Origin: Gordonia amarae NBRC 15530 | GTDB lineage: Bacteria; Actinomycetota; Actinomycetes; Mycobacteriales; Mycobacteriaceae | Reading direction: 5' to 3' | DNA length: 64,000 nt | Assembly (NCBI RefSeq): GCF_000241345.1 | Contig: NZ_BAED01000063.1 | Coordinates: 1 to 64,000 of the forward strand | Shown here: positions 43,570-51,751 of the stretch, piece by piece | How the letters are laid out: each line of letters starts with the position of its first letter | How positions within the stretch are numbered: the stretch's first letter is position 1 | Position numbers and translations under genes: made by a program | The notes under the pieces: model-generated | The model's input: the letters and a program-made list of their open reading frames with translations, nothing else | Told to the model about the DNA's origin: nothing | The model's database searches: none

Positions 43570-43914
43570 GGCGGCCTCACCGATCCCGTCCACTCGTCCC
43601 GGCCCGGAATAGGCTTGACCGCTGCCGTTTTCGGTGTCCGGGACGAAGTGGCTGCGGAACCAGTCGAAGTCGAGTGATTCACCTCTGCTGACGATGACAC
43701 CCATGCCGACGGCCATGATGACGCCGAGCACCGCGAGCGCGATGGCACCGAGAATGAGCGACCACCACATCGCGCGGTGCAACACGGGATTGTCGGTGAG
43801 AACCAGGACCGCCGGTGCCGCGGTCAGCGCGTACACGATGTAGAAGTTGGTCAGCACCTTGTCCGCGTGCACGAACATCCACAACACCCGAGCCTGGGTT
43901 CGCCGTCCCAACAT
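43564..43914 (-). CDS. Small membrane protein of unknown function
   Basis: 116 residues starting MLGRRTQARVLWMFVHADKV. Two hydrophobic segments (about 23-42 and 50-75) and a hydrophilic Gly/Ser tail with FVPDTENGSGQAYS. No domain recognised. It is convergent with the preceding membrane protein, and about 270 bp of repeat-containing DNA separate it from the next gene. Confidence 0.6.
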   Translation of the reverse strand: MLGRRTQARVLWMFVHADKVLTNFYIVYALTAAPAVLVLTDNPVLHRAMWWSLILGAIALAVLGVIMAVGMGVIVSRGESLDFDWFRSHFVPDTENGSGQAYSGPGRVDGIGEAAS

Positions 43915-44042
43915 CGTTCGCTCCCTTCACCTGTCGTGATCCCAGGCTATGACCACAAGTGAGGCGGGTCGATGACCTCACACGTCATGCATCAGCAACA
44001 GGCCGCTGCCAGGGCGACACCATGTTTTGGCCGCATCAGCAC

Positions 44043-44157
44043 GGCGGGTTGATTCGGGCCCGGCCCCTGTCTGGACGAAGGAGTGAGCCAGGCGACGAAG
44101 GAGCCTGCGCGAACGACTGAGGAAGACAGGGGAACAAGGGCCCACATCAGGCCCGCC
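44043..44157. repeat. Palindromic intergenic element (family B) with CCCCTGTCT arms
   Basis: GGCGGGTTGATTCGGGCCC (44043-44061) and GGGCCCACATCAGGCCCGCC (44138-44157) are largely complementary; inner CCCCTGTCT (44064-44072) pairs exactly with AGACAGGGG (44124-44132). The core (TCTGGACGAAGGAGTGAGCC, ending GAGGAAGA) matches the other copies. The arm bases differ from the CCCCGTTCT copies but both sides changed together. A flanking 45-bp segment (ACAGGCCGCTGCCAGG at 43999) also recurs at 45.06 and 45.16 kb. Confidence 0.85.
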
Positions 44158-44182
44158 GCATCAACACCGCATCAGCACCACG

Positions 44183-44959
44183 TCAGCGCTCTGCGGGCTT
44201 CACCACGTTGAAGGTGATCGGGGACGATTCCTTCTCGCCGATCTTGCCGACGGCCTGGTACTGGCCGGCGGGCACCGGGACGCGGGGCTTGTTGCAGCCG
44301 GGGTTGCTGGTGGTGCCGGACCAGGTGATGGTGTCGCGGACCTGCTGGGCCGGTTTGAGGGTCCGGTTGTCGGGGGTTTTGACCGGGGAGCAGTCGCGTG
44401 CGGTCCACAGGGTGCGGGTGCCGTCGAGGGTGCGCACGACGACGTTCTGCGCCGACTTGCCCACGTCGCGGGAGCATTCGCTGAGGCCGGCGTTGGTGAC
44501 GACGATGGTGAAGACGGGCTGGCTGCCGACGGTGTAGGTGGGCTTGTCGGTGTAGAGCACGACGGAGATGTTCTCGTCGGGGCACATTCCGGACGCGGGT
44601 ACCGGCCCGGGGGCGGGTGCACTGGTGGTGGTGCTCGACGGGGTGGCGCTGGGCGTCGTCGATTCGGCCGATCCGCCCGCTGCCGCGCCCCCGCCGGTGC
44701 CGCCGCCGGTGACGCGTTCGTCGACGCTCTCGTCCGCGGGTTCGGTGGTGGCGGGCGGTTTCGAGGCCGACGCCGACGCCGAGTTCGCGGTGTTGCCCGG
44801 TCCGGAATCGCCTCCACCGGTGGTGGTCCACACGATCAGTCCGATGATCACGGCCACGACACCGAGCGCGAGGACGCCGGCGAGGATACGTCGTCGCCAA
44901 TACACTTCGGGAGGCAGCGGGCCGTTCGGTTCGATCACCCGGTCAACGCTATCGGCCAC
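44183..44959 (-). CDS. Rv3587c-like membrane-anchored protein
   Basis: 258 residues from GTG 44959 (MADSVDRVIEPNGPLPPEVY). A single N-terminal membrane helix (about 26-46), a Gly/Ser/Ala/Thr-rich extracytoplasmic linker (50-120), and a conserved C-terminal domain with ENISVVLYTDKPTYTVG, CSRDVG, WTARDCSP and SGTTSNPGCNKPRVPVPAG. Four Cys in the C-terminal domain may form two disulfides. Orthology rests on position next to canB and domain layout. Function unknown; presumably cell-envelope. Confidence 0.8.
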   Translation of the reverse strand: MADSVDRVIEPNGPLPPEVYWRRRILAGVLALGVVAVIIGLIVWTTTGGGDSGPGNTANSASASASKPPATTEPADESVDERVTGGGTGGGAAAGGSAESTTPSATPSSTTTSAPAPGPVPASGMCPDENISVVLYTDKPTYTVGSQPVFTIVVTNAGLSECSRDVGKSAQNVVVRTLDGTRTLWTARDCSPVKTPDNRTLKPAQQVRDTITWSGTTSNPGCNKPRVPVPAGQYQAVGKIGEKESSPITFNVVKPAER

Positions 44960-45013
44960 CCCCGACTACCTCGCTGACGTGACACGGCGTGTCGAGAGTG
45001 AATTGGGACAACC

Positions 45014-45033
45014 ATGCGCTATTAGCCGACACA
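45014..45033. promoter_or_regulatory. Second copy of the GCTATTAGCCGAC motif
   Basis: ATGCGCTATTAGCCGACACA matches 18 of 20 positions of 41521-41540. It lies 55 bp upstream of the Rv3587c-like start. disA and Rv3587c are neighbours in M. tuberculosis, so the two sites may derive from one control region split by insertion. Confidence 0.35.
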
Positions 45034-45055
45034 ACAGACCCCACCCCACAAGAAG

Positions 45056-45312
45056 CGCCGCAACAGGCCGATGCCAGGCCAACCACATGCTTGGCCGCCC
45101 AGGCGGGTTGATTTGGGAACAAGGGCCCAGATCAGGCCCGCCGCATAAACACAGCAAGAGGCCGATGCCTGGCCGACCACATGCTTGGCCGCCCAGGCGG
45201 GTTGAGTTTTTGGACCCGCCCCGTTCTGGACGACTGAGCGAGTAAGGGAGCTTGCGACCGTCGAGCGAGGGAGGAAGAACGGGGGTCAAGGGGCCGAAAA
45301 CTCAGGCCCGCC
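45056..45312. repeat. Composite of family B arms and flanks, one full and one core-less copy
   Basis: This gap (44960-45317) holds GCAACAGGCCGATGCCAGGC (45058) then GGCGGGTTGATTTGG and AAGGGCCCAGATCAGGCCCG, a copy in which the GTTCTGGA core is missing and the arms sit together. The flank recurs at about 45156, followed by a full element 45196-45312 with CCCCGTTCT (45219-45227) and AGAACGGGG (45276-45284). With 44043-44157 this makes three related units around one gene. Confidence 0.8.
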
Positions 45313-45317
45313 GCATC

Positions 45318-45956
45318 CTATACCGGTTCGATCGTCACTTCGCCGATGTCGCCGAAGACACCCCGGACGTGGATCTTGCCCTGGTCGAGGTTGTAGGTAA
45401 GGCCGACGATGGCGAGTTTTCCGGAGTTGACGCGGTCGGCGATGATGCGGCTGCGCTGCATCAGGATGCGGCCGGTCTCGACGACGTGACGGGCCTCGAA
45501 TTCGTCGACGCGGGACAGGCCCTCGCTGCGGCCGGCGAGGATGCTGGGGGCCACCTTCTCGACGACGTCGCGGATGTAGCCGGTCGGGATCTGGAGGTCG
45601 TCGAGGGCGCTGAGGGTGGCGGCGATGGCGCCGCAACTGTCGTGGCCGAGGATCACGATCAGCGGGACCGACAGGACTTCGGGTGCGTATTCGAGCGATC
45701 CGAGTACGGCGGAGTCGATGACGTGTCCGGCGGTACGGACGACGAACATGTCGCCGAGGCCCTGGTCGAAGATGATCTCGGCGGCAAGGCGGGAGTCGCC
45801 GCAGCCGAACAGGACGACGTGGGGGTGCTGCCCCATGACGAGGCGTTCACGATCCTCGATACCCTGGCTGGGATGTATCGATTCCCCGGACACGAAACGT
45901 TCGTTGCCTGCTCGCAGTACCTGCCAGGCTTCTCTTGGGCTGAGTCCTTCGGTCAT
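45318..45956 (-). CDS. canB: Beta-class carbonic anhydrase
   Basis: 212 residues from ATG 45956 (MTEGLSPREAWQVLRAGNER). It hydrates CO2 to bicarbonate. The zinc site Cys52, His105 and Cys108 and the Asp54-Arg56 dyad are seen in LFGCGDSRLAAE and LGHDSCGAI; the VRTAGHVID loop is conserved. It matches Rv3588c. The ATG overlaps the divergent mutY ATG (shared CATG), so the two starts are two bases apart. Confidence 0.94.
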   Translation of the reverse strand: MTEGLSPREAWQVLRAGNERFVSGESIHPSQGIEDRERLVMGQHPHVVLFGCGDSRLAAEIIFDQGLGDMFVVRTAGHVIDSAVLGSLEYAPEVLSVPLIVILGHDSCGAIAATLSALDDLQIPTGYIRDVVEKVAPSILAGRSEGLSRVDEFEARHVVETGRILMQRSRIIADRVNSGKLAIVGLTYNLDQGKIHVRGVFGDIGEVTIEPV

Positions 45957-46857
45957 GTCAAATAGTGTGCCACCGGCCACTCTTCTGGGCTGGTTCGATG
46001 TCAGCAAACGTGATCTTCCGTGGCGGGAGCCGGGTCGCAGCGGCTGGGAGATCCTGGTCAGCGAGATCATGTTGCAGCAGACGCCGGTGGCGCGGGTGCT
46101 GGATCCGTGGTCGGAGTGGGTGCGCCGCTGGCCGGTGCCGTCGGCGATGGCCGCGGCATCACCGGGTGATGTGCTGAGGGCGTGGGGCAAGCTGGGCTAT
46201 CCGCGCCGGGCGCTGCGGCTGCATGCGTGCGCGCAGGTGCTGGCGGCCGAGCACGGCGATGTGGTGCCCGACGATGTGGAGACGTTGTTGTCGTTGCCGG
46301 GGATCGGCGATTACACGGCTCGGGCGGTGGCGTGCTTCGCGTACGGGCAGGCGGTGCCGGTCGTCGACACCAATGTGCGGCGGGTGATCGCGCGCGCGGT
46401 GCACGGGCGGGCGGAGCCGGGTAATCCGGGTAAGCGCGATCTCGACGATGCCGAGGTATTGCTGCCGCGGGCCGCCGACGGCTCGTATTCGGTTGATGCG
46501 CCGGTGTTTTCGGCGGCGTTGATGGAACTCGGCGCGCTGGTGTGCACGGCCCGCAAGCCGCGGTGCGACGAATGCCCGCTGACGGACTGCCGGTGGGTCC
46601 GACGCGGTCGGCCGGCGCATACGGGTCCGCCGCGCAGGACGCAGAAGTTCGCGGGCACCGATCGTCAGGTGCGGGGCCTGCTGCTGGACGTGCTGCGCGG
46701 ATCGGCGGATCCGGTACCGCGGGGAAGTCTGGATGTGGTGTGGACCTCGGACACCGCCCAGCGCGACCGGGCACTCGATTCGTTACTGTCGGACGGGCTC
46801 GTCGAGATCACGAAGTCCGGACTGTTTTGCCTGGTAGGAGAGGGTGACGGCCGGTGA
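45955..46857 (+). CDS. mutY: Adenine DNA glycosylase MutY
   Basis: 300 residues from ATG 45955; GTG 45967 is an alternative and no ribosome-binding site is evident for either, so a leaderless transcript is possible. MutY removes adenine opposite 8-oxoguanine. Catalytic Glu is in SEIMLQQTPVARV, the helix-hairpin-helix is LPGIGDYTARAV, catalytic Asp is in VPVVDTNVRRVIARA, and the iron-sulfur cluster Cys are in CTARKPRCDECPLTDC. The C-terminal MutT-like domain is shortened as in mycobacteria. It is divergent from canB. Confidence 0.94.
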   Translation: MSNSVPPATLLGWFDVSKRDLPWREPGRSGWEILVSEIMLQQTPVARVLDPWSEWVRRWPVPSAMAAASPGDVLRAWGKLGYPRRALRLHACAQVLAAEHGDVVPDDVETLLSLPGIGDYTARAVACFAYGQAVPVVDTNVRRVIARAVHGRAEPGNPGKRDLDDAEVLLPRAADGSYSVDAPVFSAALMELGALVCTARKPRCDECPLTDCRWVRRGRPAHTGPPRRTQKFAGTDRQVRGLLLDVLRGSADPVPRGSLDVVWTSDTAQRDRALDSLLSDGLVEITKSGLFCLVGEGDGR

Positions 46858-46962
46858 TCGCTACCACAGCACCGACCTGTGTTGTCCAGTTTGGCCACGA
46901 TCGAATGAATTGCCTTGTCGGGTTTACCCACCGGCTCACAGATATTGATACTGTCGCGAGCT

Positions 46963-48066
46963 ATGACTTACCCCCCAACTCCTCCGCCGTCGGGTTCCAA
47001 CCCCGGGGGCAATGATCCCTACCAGGGCGGCAATCCGGGGCAGTACGGACAGCCCGGTTCCTACGGCCAGCCCGGCGGTGGCCAGTACGGTCAGCCCGGC
47101 AGCCAGCCCGGCGGTGGCCAGTACGGTCAGCCCGGCGGCGGCCAATACGGTCAGCCCGGCAACCAACCCGGCGGCGGCCAATACGGTCAGCCCGGTGGCG
47201 GCCAGTACGGACAGCCCGGCGGTGGCCAGTATGGACAGCCGAATCCGGGCCAGTACGGCCAGCCGTCGGGTGGCCAGTACGGCCAGGGTTCGTTCGGCGG
47301 CGGCCAGTACGGCGCTCCCCAGGGTGGGCAGTCCGCGTACGGCAACCCCCAGTACGGGGCACCGGGTGGCTATCCGGGCGGTCCGGGCACCCCGCAGAAG
47401 GTCGACGTGGGTACCGCGTTCAGCTGGTCGTGGTCGCAGTTCACCTCCAAACTCGGCGTCCTGATCCTGCCGGGGATCGCCCTCATCGTCGGCATGATCG
47501 TGCTCTACGCGGTGGCATTCGGCGCGCTGCTGGGTTCGACCAACGACGACGGCACCGCAAGTGGCGGCGGCATGATCGGCTTCTTCCTGGTCTATTTCCT
47601 GATCATGGTCCTGGTGTTCGTCATCCAGGTGGGTCTGACCTCAGGAGTCCTCAAGGTCGCCGACGGCGCGAACATCTCCGTGGCCGATGTGTTCGTGCCC
47701 CGCAACCTGGGGCCCGCGTTCCTCACCACCCTGCTGGTGATCGTCGGTGTCCTGATCGGCAGCATCGTGTTCATCGGCGGCATCATCGTGATGTTCTTCT
47801 GCCAGTTCGCCATGGTCTACGCCATCGACAAGGGGCTGTCCCCGGTCGACGCGATCAAGGCGTCGTTCGAGTTGGTCAAGAACAACATCGGCGACGCGGT
47901 CATCATGCTGCTGGTGGTGTGGGCGATCAGCTTCGTCGGCGCGCTGCTCTGCGGTATCGGCATGATCGCCGCGCTGCCCGTCGCCCAGCTGTTCCTGGTG
48001 CACTGCTACCGGCGCCTGACCGGCGGACCGATCGCACCCGTCGCCGGCGCTCCCGCCGCATACTGA
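46963..48066 (+). CDS. Integral membrane protein with Gly-Gln-Tyr-rich tandem-repeat N-terminus
   Basis: 367 residues from ATG 46963 (MTYPPTPPPSGSNPGGNDPY). Residues of about 20-145 are tandem repeats built on GGGQYGQP, encoded by near-identical 24-bp units; no charged residues occur there. The C-terminal ~200 residues have about four to five membrane helices with QFTSKLGVLILPGIALIVG and MVYAIDKGLSPVDAIKASFE, resembling the DUF975-like integral membrane family. The repeat part is likely disordered and cytoplasmic, and may self-associate. Function unknown. Replaces the PE_PGRS gene found at this place in M. tuberculosis. Confidence 0.8.
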   Translation: MTYPPTPPPSGSNPGGNDPYQGGNPGQYGQPGSYGQPGGGQYGQPGSQPGGGQYGQPGGGQYGQPGNQPGGGQYGQPGGGQYGQPGGGQYGQPNPGQYGQPSGGQYGQGSFGGGQYGAPQGGQSAYGNPQYGAPGGYPGGPGTPQKVDVGTAFSWSWSQFTSKLGVLILPGIALIVGMIVLYAVAFGALLGSTNDDGTASGGGMIGFFLVYFLIMVLVFVIQVGLTSGVLKVADGANISVADVFVPRNLGPAFLTTLLVIVGVLIGSIVFIGGIIVMFFCQFAMVYAIDKGLSPVDAIKASFELVKNNIGDAVIMLLVVWAISFVGALLCGIGMIAALPVAQLFLVHCYRRLTGGPIAPVAGAPAAY

Positions 48067-48105
48067 CGGCTTCCACCGACCGCCTCAGCGGTCCGCCTTA
48101 CCGAC

Positions 48106-48138
48106 AGATCCCGGTGCCTGATGGCACCGGGATCTTTC
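48106..48138 (+). terminator. Terminator of the repeat-rich membrane gene
   Basis: AGATCCCGGTGCC (48106-48118) pairs exactly with GGCACCGGGATCT (48123-48135) around TGAT, followed by TTT. A good intrinsic terminator 40 bp after the gene. Confidence 0.75.
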
Positions 48139-48276
48139 GTCACACCTGCCCGGCAGCCCCCGGCGACTCACCGGAACAGGTAGCGCCCAGCGACAACACA
48201 GGTAGTGCTCTACTCGTGCCTCCGATCGCCGGTCAGGTGATAGTTATTCCGGAGCCGAAACAGGCACCTTCCACCA

Positions 48277-48324
48277 GACCGCCGGGTGGCCGAACAACCG
48301 CCCCCGCTACGCCACCCGGCGGTC
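48277..48324 (-). terminator. Inverted repeat downstream of the Rv3591c-like hydrolase
   Basis: GACCGCCGGGTGGC (48277-48290) pairs exactly with GCCACCCGGCGGTC (48311-48324) with a 20-nt loop. It lies 75 bp after the hydrolase stop on the minus strand. No other feature is visible in 48139-48398. Confidence 0.5.
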
Positions 48325-48398
48325 CCTACCAGCACCGACGGTGGCAGAGAGCCACCCGGTGGTCACCTACTCCGTAGTCGAGCGTCGCGGGCGCCGAT

Positions 48399-49235
48399 TC
48401 AGTGCGGTTCCCGCATCGACAGGAACGCCTCGATCGCACCGCGGTACACCTCGGGGGCGTCGTCGTGGACGAGATGCCCGGCCCCCGGCACCTTCAAGTA
48501 CCGGGCGTTCGGATTGGTCGAGCACATGCGCGCCATCTGGCCGGGCGGGGCGACACTGTATCCGGCCTCGATGACCAGCGTCGGCGCGACAACCGCCGCC
48601 CATTCGTCCCAGAAGTGCCGGCCACCCCATTCCTCGGCGATGTCGGCCCAGATGTCCAGGGACCCGTGCAGCGCGCCGTCGTCGAATGCCTCGTAGAAGT
48701 AGCGGCCCGCGACAGGACCGAACATCTGCTCCGCCGCCCCGAGTGAGGCGAACCGGTCGGGCCAGCTGTTGAACCAGGGCGTCCACGACCGGGTGGTCTG
48801 GCCGCGGAAGTCGGGGGCCATGTCCTCGACGACCAGAGCGGTCACCATCTCCGGGTAGGCCGCGGCGGTGCACCAGGCGTGCAGGCCACCCATCGAGTGG
48901 CCGATGAGTACGGCCGGGCCGAGGTCGATCCACGTGAGGATCTCGGCGACATCGGCGACGAAACGTTCGGTGGACAACTCGCGCGGGTCGTCGGGATAGT
49001 CGACGCCGGCGCCGGTGTGGAAGGCCGCGTCGAAGGTGAACACCCGCCCGTAGCGCCGCAGCCACGGGATCTGCCTGCGCCAGGTGCGCCCGCGTCCCAT
49101 CAGGCCGTGCAGCAACACGATCGGGCCGAGCGGACCGTCGTCCCCGCCGTGATCGAGCAGTCCGATATCCGCACAAGACTTTTCCGGCGCCGGTGCTGTC
49201 GTACTGGAAGTCACGTCCATCACAATATTGGACAT
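48399..49235 (-). CDS. Alpha/beta hydrolase, Rv3591c-like
   Basis: 278 residues from ATG 49235 (MSNIVMDVTSSTTAPAPEKS); ATG 49220 is an alternative. VLLHGLMGRGRTWRRQIPWL is the oxyanion strand, LIGHSMGGLHAW the nucleophile elbow, LVVEDMAPDFRG a conserved cap region, and PGAGHLVHDDAPEVY carries the catalytic His. The whole matches Rv3591c. Substrate unknown. It is divergent from mhuD with about 150 bp between the starts. Confidence 0.9.
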   Translation of the reverse strand: MSNIVMDVTSSTTAPAPEKSCADIGLLDHGGDDGPLGPIVLLHGLMGRGRTWRRQIPWLRRYGRVFTFDAAFHTGAGVDYPDDPRELSTERFVADVAEILTWIDLGPAVLIGHSMGGLHAWCTAAAYPEMVTALVVEDMAPDFRGQTTRSWTPWFNSWPDRFASLGAAEQMFGPVAGRYFYEAFDDGALHGSLDIWADIAEEWGGRHFWDEWAAVVAPTLVIEAGYSVAPPGQMARMCSTNPNARYLKVPGAGHLVHDDAPEVYRGAIEAFLSMREPH

Positions 49236-49384
49236 CCGTCTTGTTCCGCTGCCGATGCGGCACCACCCGCGAACCCTGGCGCGCCGCACGCCCGGGCACG
49301 GCACTCTGCGCCCCGTGCCCGGTGCGAGCGCAAGTGGCTCCCGCACCTATCGGGGTGCGGGTTCGCGGCAGTAGGGTGGATCGC

Positions 49385-49693
49385 ATGGCAGTGGTGAAGA
49401 TCAACGCGATCAAGATTCCCGAGGGCGCGGGCCCCGAACTGGAGAAGCGCTTTCACGCCCGCGCGCACTCCGTCGACGGCTCCCCCGGTTTCCTCGGTTT
49501 CCAGCTCCTGCGCCCGGTCAAGGGCGAGGACCGCTACTTCGTGGTGACCAACTGGGAGACCGAAGAGGACTTCCAGGCCTGGGCCAAAGGCCCGGCACGC
49601 GCGGCCCACGCCGGCGAACAGCGCAACCCCGTCGCCTCCGGTGCCGATCTTCTCGAGTTCGAGGTCGTGATCGACCAGAAACCCACCGCGTAG
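49385..49693 (+). CDS. mhuD: MhuD-type heme-degrading monooxygenase
   Basis: 102 residues from ATG 49385 (MAVVKINAIKIPEGAGPELE). A ferredoxin-like (ABM) dimer that opens heme to mycobilin and releases iron without CO in M. tuberculosis. The catalytic residues Asn7, Trp66 and heme-ligand His75 are all conserved (KIN, FQAWAKGP, AAHAG), and SPGFLGFQLLRPVKGEDRYF is nearly identical to MhuD. Presence here suggests heme-iron use. It is followed in 9 bp by a LON-domain gene after a strong AGGAGGT site. Confidence 0.95.
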   Translation: MAVVKINAIKIPEGAGPELEKRFHARAHSVDGSPGFLGFQLLRPVKGEDRYFVVTNWETEEDFQAWAKGPARAAHAGEQRNPVASGADLLEFEVVIDQKPTA

Positions 49694-49702
49694 GAGGTAT
49701 GC

Positions 49703-50422
49703 GTGGACCGGTGGGAGCCCGCGACCATCCCGATGTTCCCGCTGGGCCGCGCGCTCTTACCCGGGGAGTCGTTGCCGCTGAGGATTTTTGAGCCCCGCTA
49801 CCGGGCACTGCTCACCGACTCCCTGGAGGAGTACCGGGAACTGCTCGAGCAGCGCGAGGCCGACCGCGACACTCCCATGCCCATCCTGCGCCCGCCCGGC
49901 TTCGGGGTGGTGCTCATCTCCCAGGGTCACGAGGTCGGGGGCGGCGACGCCCGGTACGAGGTCGGCACCTACGCCGACATCGGCCAGATGTCTCGCCGGC
50001 CCGACGGGCAGGCGGCGCTGACCTGCGTGGGCGGCAACCGTTTCCGCGTCGTCGAATGGCTGCCCGAGGCCCCGTACCCACGCGCGACGGTGCAACCGCT
50101 GCCGACACCGCCGGTGACAGTCGAGCATCGCGCCGCGTTCGAGTTGCTGTGCGCCCGCGTGTCGACGCTGCTGGAGGATTTCGCCGACGACCGTCGCGTC
50201 GCGGCGATCGCGCTCAACCCCGTCGAACGCGTCATCGTCGACCTGAAGATGCTCGACGCAGACCTCCCCGACGAGCTCGGCGTCGCCGGCTGGGCGGCCC
50301 GGCTACCGATCGGTTCCTCGGACAGGCAACTGCTCCTCGAGGCCGACGACGCCGACACCCAACTCCGCATCCTCGACGACGCCATCGACGGCCTCGCCGC
50401 CGCGGTCGCGTTCGCGAAATAG
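49703..50422 (+). CDS. LON N-terminal (substrate-binding) domain protein
   Basis: 239 residues from GTG 49703, with TAGGAGGTATGC immediately upstream. PMFPLGRALLPGESLPLRIF at the N-terminus is the hallmark of the LON substrate-binding domain; no ATPase or Ser-Lys protease part is present, as is usual for this stand-alone actinobacterial family. GFGVVLISQGHEVGGG and GGNRFRVVEWLPE are further family features. It probably acts as an adaptor or substrate binder, but the role is not known. It is coupled to mhuD. Confidence 0.88.
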   Translation: MDRWEPATIPMFPLGRALLPGESLPLRIFEPRYRALLTDSLEEYRELLEQREADRDTPMPILRPPGFGVVLISQGHEVGGGDARYEVGTYADIGQMSRRPDGQAALTCVGGNRFRVVEWLPEAPYPRATVQPLPTPPVTVEHRAAFELLCARVSTLLEDFADDRRVAAIALNPVERVIVDLKMLDADLPDELGVAGWAARLPIGSSDRQLLLEADDADTQLRILDDAIDGLAAAVAFAK

Positions 50423-50438
50423 CATGTCGTGCACAAAT

Positions 50439-50476
50439 ATTGCTATCAGTTCCGGATTTCCGGAACTGATAGCAAT
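50439..50476. terminator. Perfect 17-bp hairpin on the left of hipBA
   Basis: ATTGCTATCAGTTCCGG (50439-50455) pairs exactly with CCGGAACTGATAGCAAT (50460-50476) around ATTT. It lies between the LON-domain gene and the convergent hipA. A closely related hairpin lies at 52221-52255 on the other side of hipBA. Confidence 0.65.
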
Positions 50477-50527
50477 GTTCTCAACACAGGCAGGTACCGC
50501 GATCGAACGTGCCTTTCGTCAACTGTG

Positions 50528-51751
50528 TCACAATCCCCGGATACTGCCCGGATTGAGGAACTGACGACCGAAAAGCGCCGCACGCTCCGCCTGCGTAAGC
50601 TGCGCAACGTCGGCGGCAGGGGCCCAGTTGTCGTGCACCGCCGCCACGACGGCCTGGACGATGTCGAGACCGTTCCGATGCGTCAATCCGTATTCGCCGC
50701 AGTACCTCACCAGCGTCGCAAGGTTACTGTCCCGTTGACCGTCCGATCCGTACGCGATGGCCTGGCTTGCCGTTTCACCGGTGCGGCTCATCGGCGACAG
50801 ATCGTATGCGGGAGTGAGCGTCAGCGTCCGCCCATTCCAGAACGCGGCATGGTTACGCAGGTGGTCGTCGGTGTTGCTGATGGCGATATTGAACGCGACA
50901 CGACGGAACAGCTCTTCGCCTGCGTCGGAGCCTGATTCGCGCAGCGATGCCAGCAGGTCGACATAGCTGCCGTATCTCGCGGTCATCTCGCCGAGACCCG
51001 ACAGCGTCAAGGCGGACACGACAGGAATACGAGTGCGGCCACCCGGCCTGTCGAAACGCTCGATGAGCAGTGCATCCCGTCCGGCGGCCCGCACCAGCCG
51101 TGCTGCCGGAACATTCAGCCCTACATGACGGGCCAGTTCGATGCTGACGGCTTCCGATTTGACGACAGGCAGTATGTCGTCGGACGTACTGAATTTCGCA
51201 AGATACTCAGCGTCGCCGTCAGTTATGAGGGCTTTTGGCCGCGCGCCACCCATTGAGGTGCCATGCACGAGTGCTGAGGCGAGCGACGCCGGCAGTTCGC
51301 CCCCGTCGTCGACGATCTGCGCGGCCCGGCTCAACTCGTCGAGGGTCGCGGTGTCCGCGCGTGGGACGTAGCTCGCTGGGCTCGCCTGGAAATCGATTGC
51401 CCCCAGACGATTCGACCCCGACGACAGTAGGTAGGTCAGTTCGGTGAGATCTCCGGTTTCGACATCGCGGCCCCGTGCGGCAGTCAGCGCATTCAGTATC
51501 ACGCGCCTCCCCCACGCATCCGGCGCGCCATCACGAAGCGCACCAGGCATCCCGAGGTCCGCCGCCGGCCCGAACTCGTCCGCGCACAGTGGCAACGTCG
51601 GCGCCAGACTCATTGCATTGTCCCGGCCGAGATACCCACGCCCATAACCGAACCAAAGTCCGTCGGACCGCAGCTCCAGCCGACCGGCCGGGACCGGCTC
51701 GGAACTGCCCGGGAGCCACACCCACACGAAGGCTTCAGAAGTCGAGGGCAT
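50528..51751 (-). CDS. hipA: HipA-type serine/threonine kinase toxin
   Basis: 407 residues starting MPSTSEAFVWVWLPGSSEPV. The HipA N-terminal domain is followed by the kinase core: SMGGARPKALI is the P-loop-like Ser/Thr region, AEYLAKFSTSDD holds the ATP Lys, ALLIERFDR, SNTDDHLRNHAAF the catalytic loop and TPAYDLSPM the Mg-binding loop. HipA toxins phosphorylate aminoacyl-tRNA synthetases (GltX in E. coli) and cause growth arrest; the target here is unknown. Overlaps hipB by 17 bp, the toxin being second. Confidence 0.93.
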   Translation of the reverse strand: MPSTSEAFVWVWLPGSSEPVPAGRLELRSDGLWFGYGRGYLGRDNAMSLAPTLPLCADEFGPAADLGMPGALRDGAPDAWGRRVILNALTAARGRDVETGDLTELTYLLSSGSNRLGAIDFQASPASYVPRADTATLDELSRAAQIVDDGGELPASLASALVHGTSMGGARPKALITDGDAEYLAKFSTSDDILPVVKSEAVSIELARHVGLNVPAARLVRAAGRDALLIERFDRPGGRTRIPVVSALTLSGLGEMTARYGSYVDLLASLRESGSDAGEELFRRVAFNIAISNTDDHLRNHAAFWNGRTLTLTPAYDLSPMSRTGETASQAIAYGSDGQRDSNLATLVRYCGEYGLTHRNGLDIVQAVVAAVHDNWAPAADVAQLTQAERAALFGRQFLNPGSIRGL

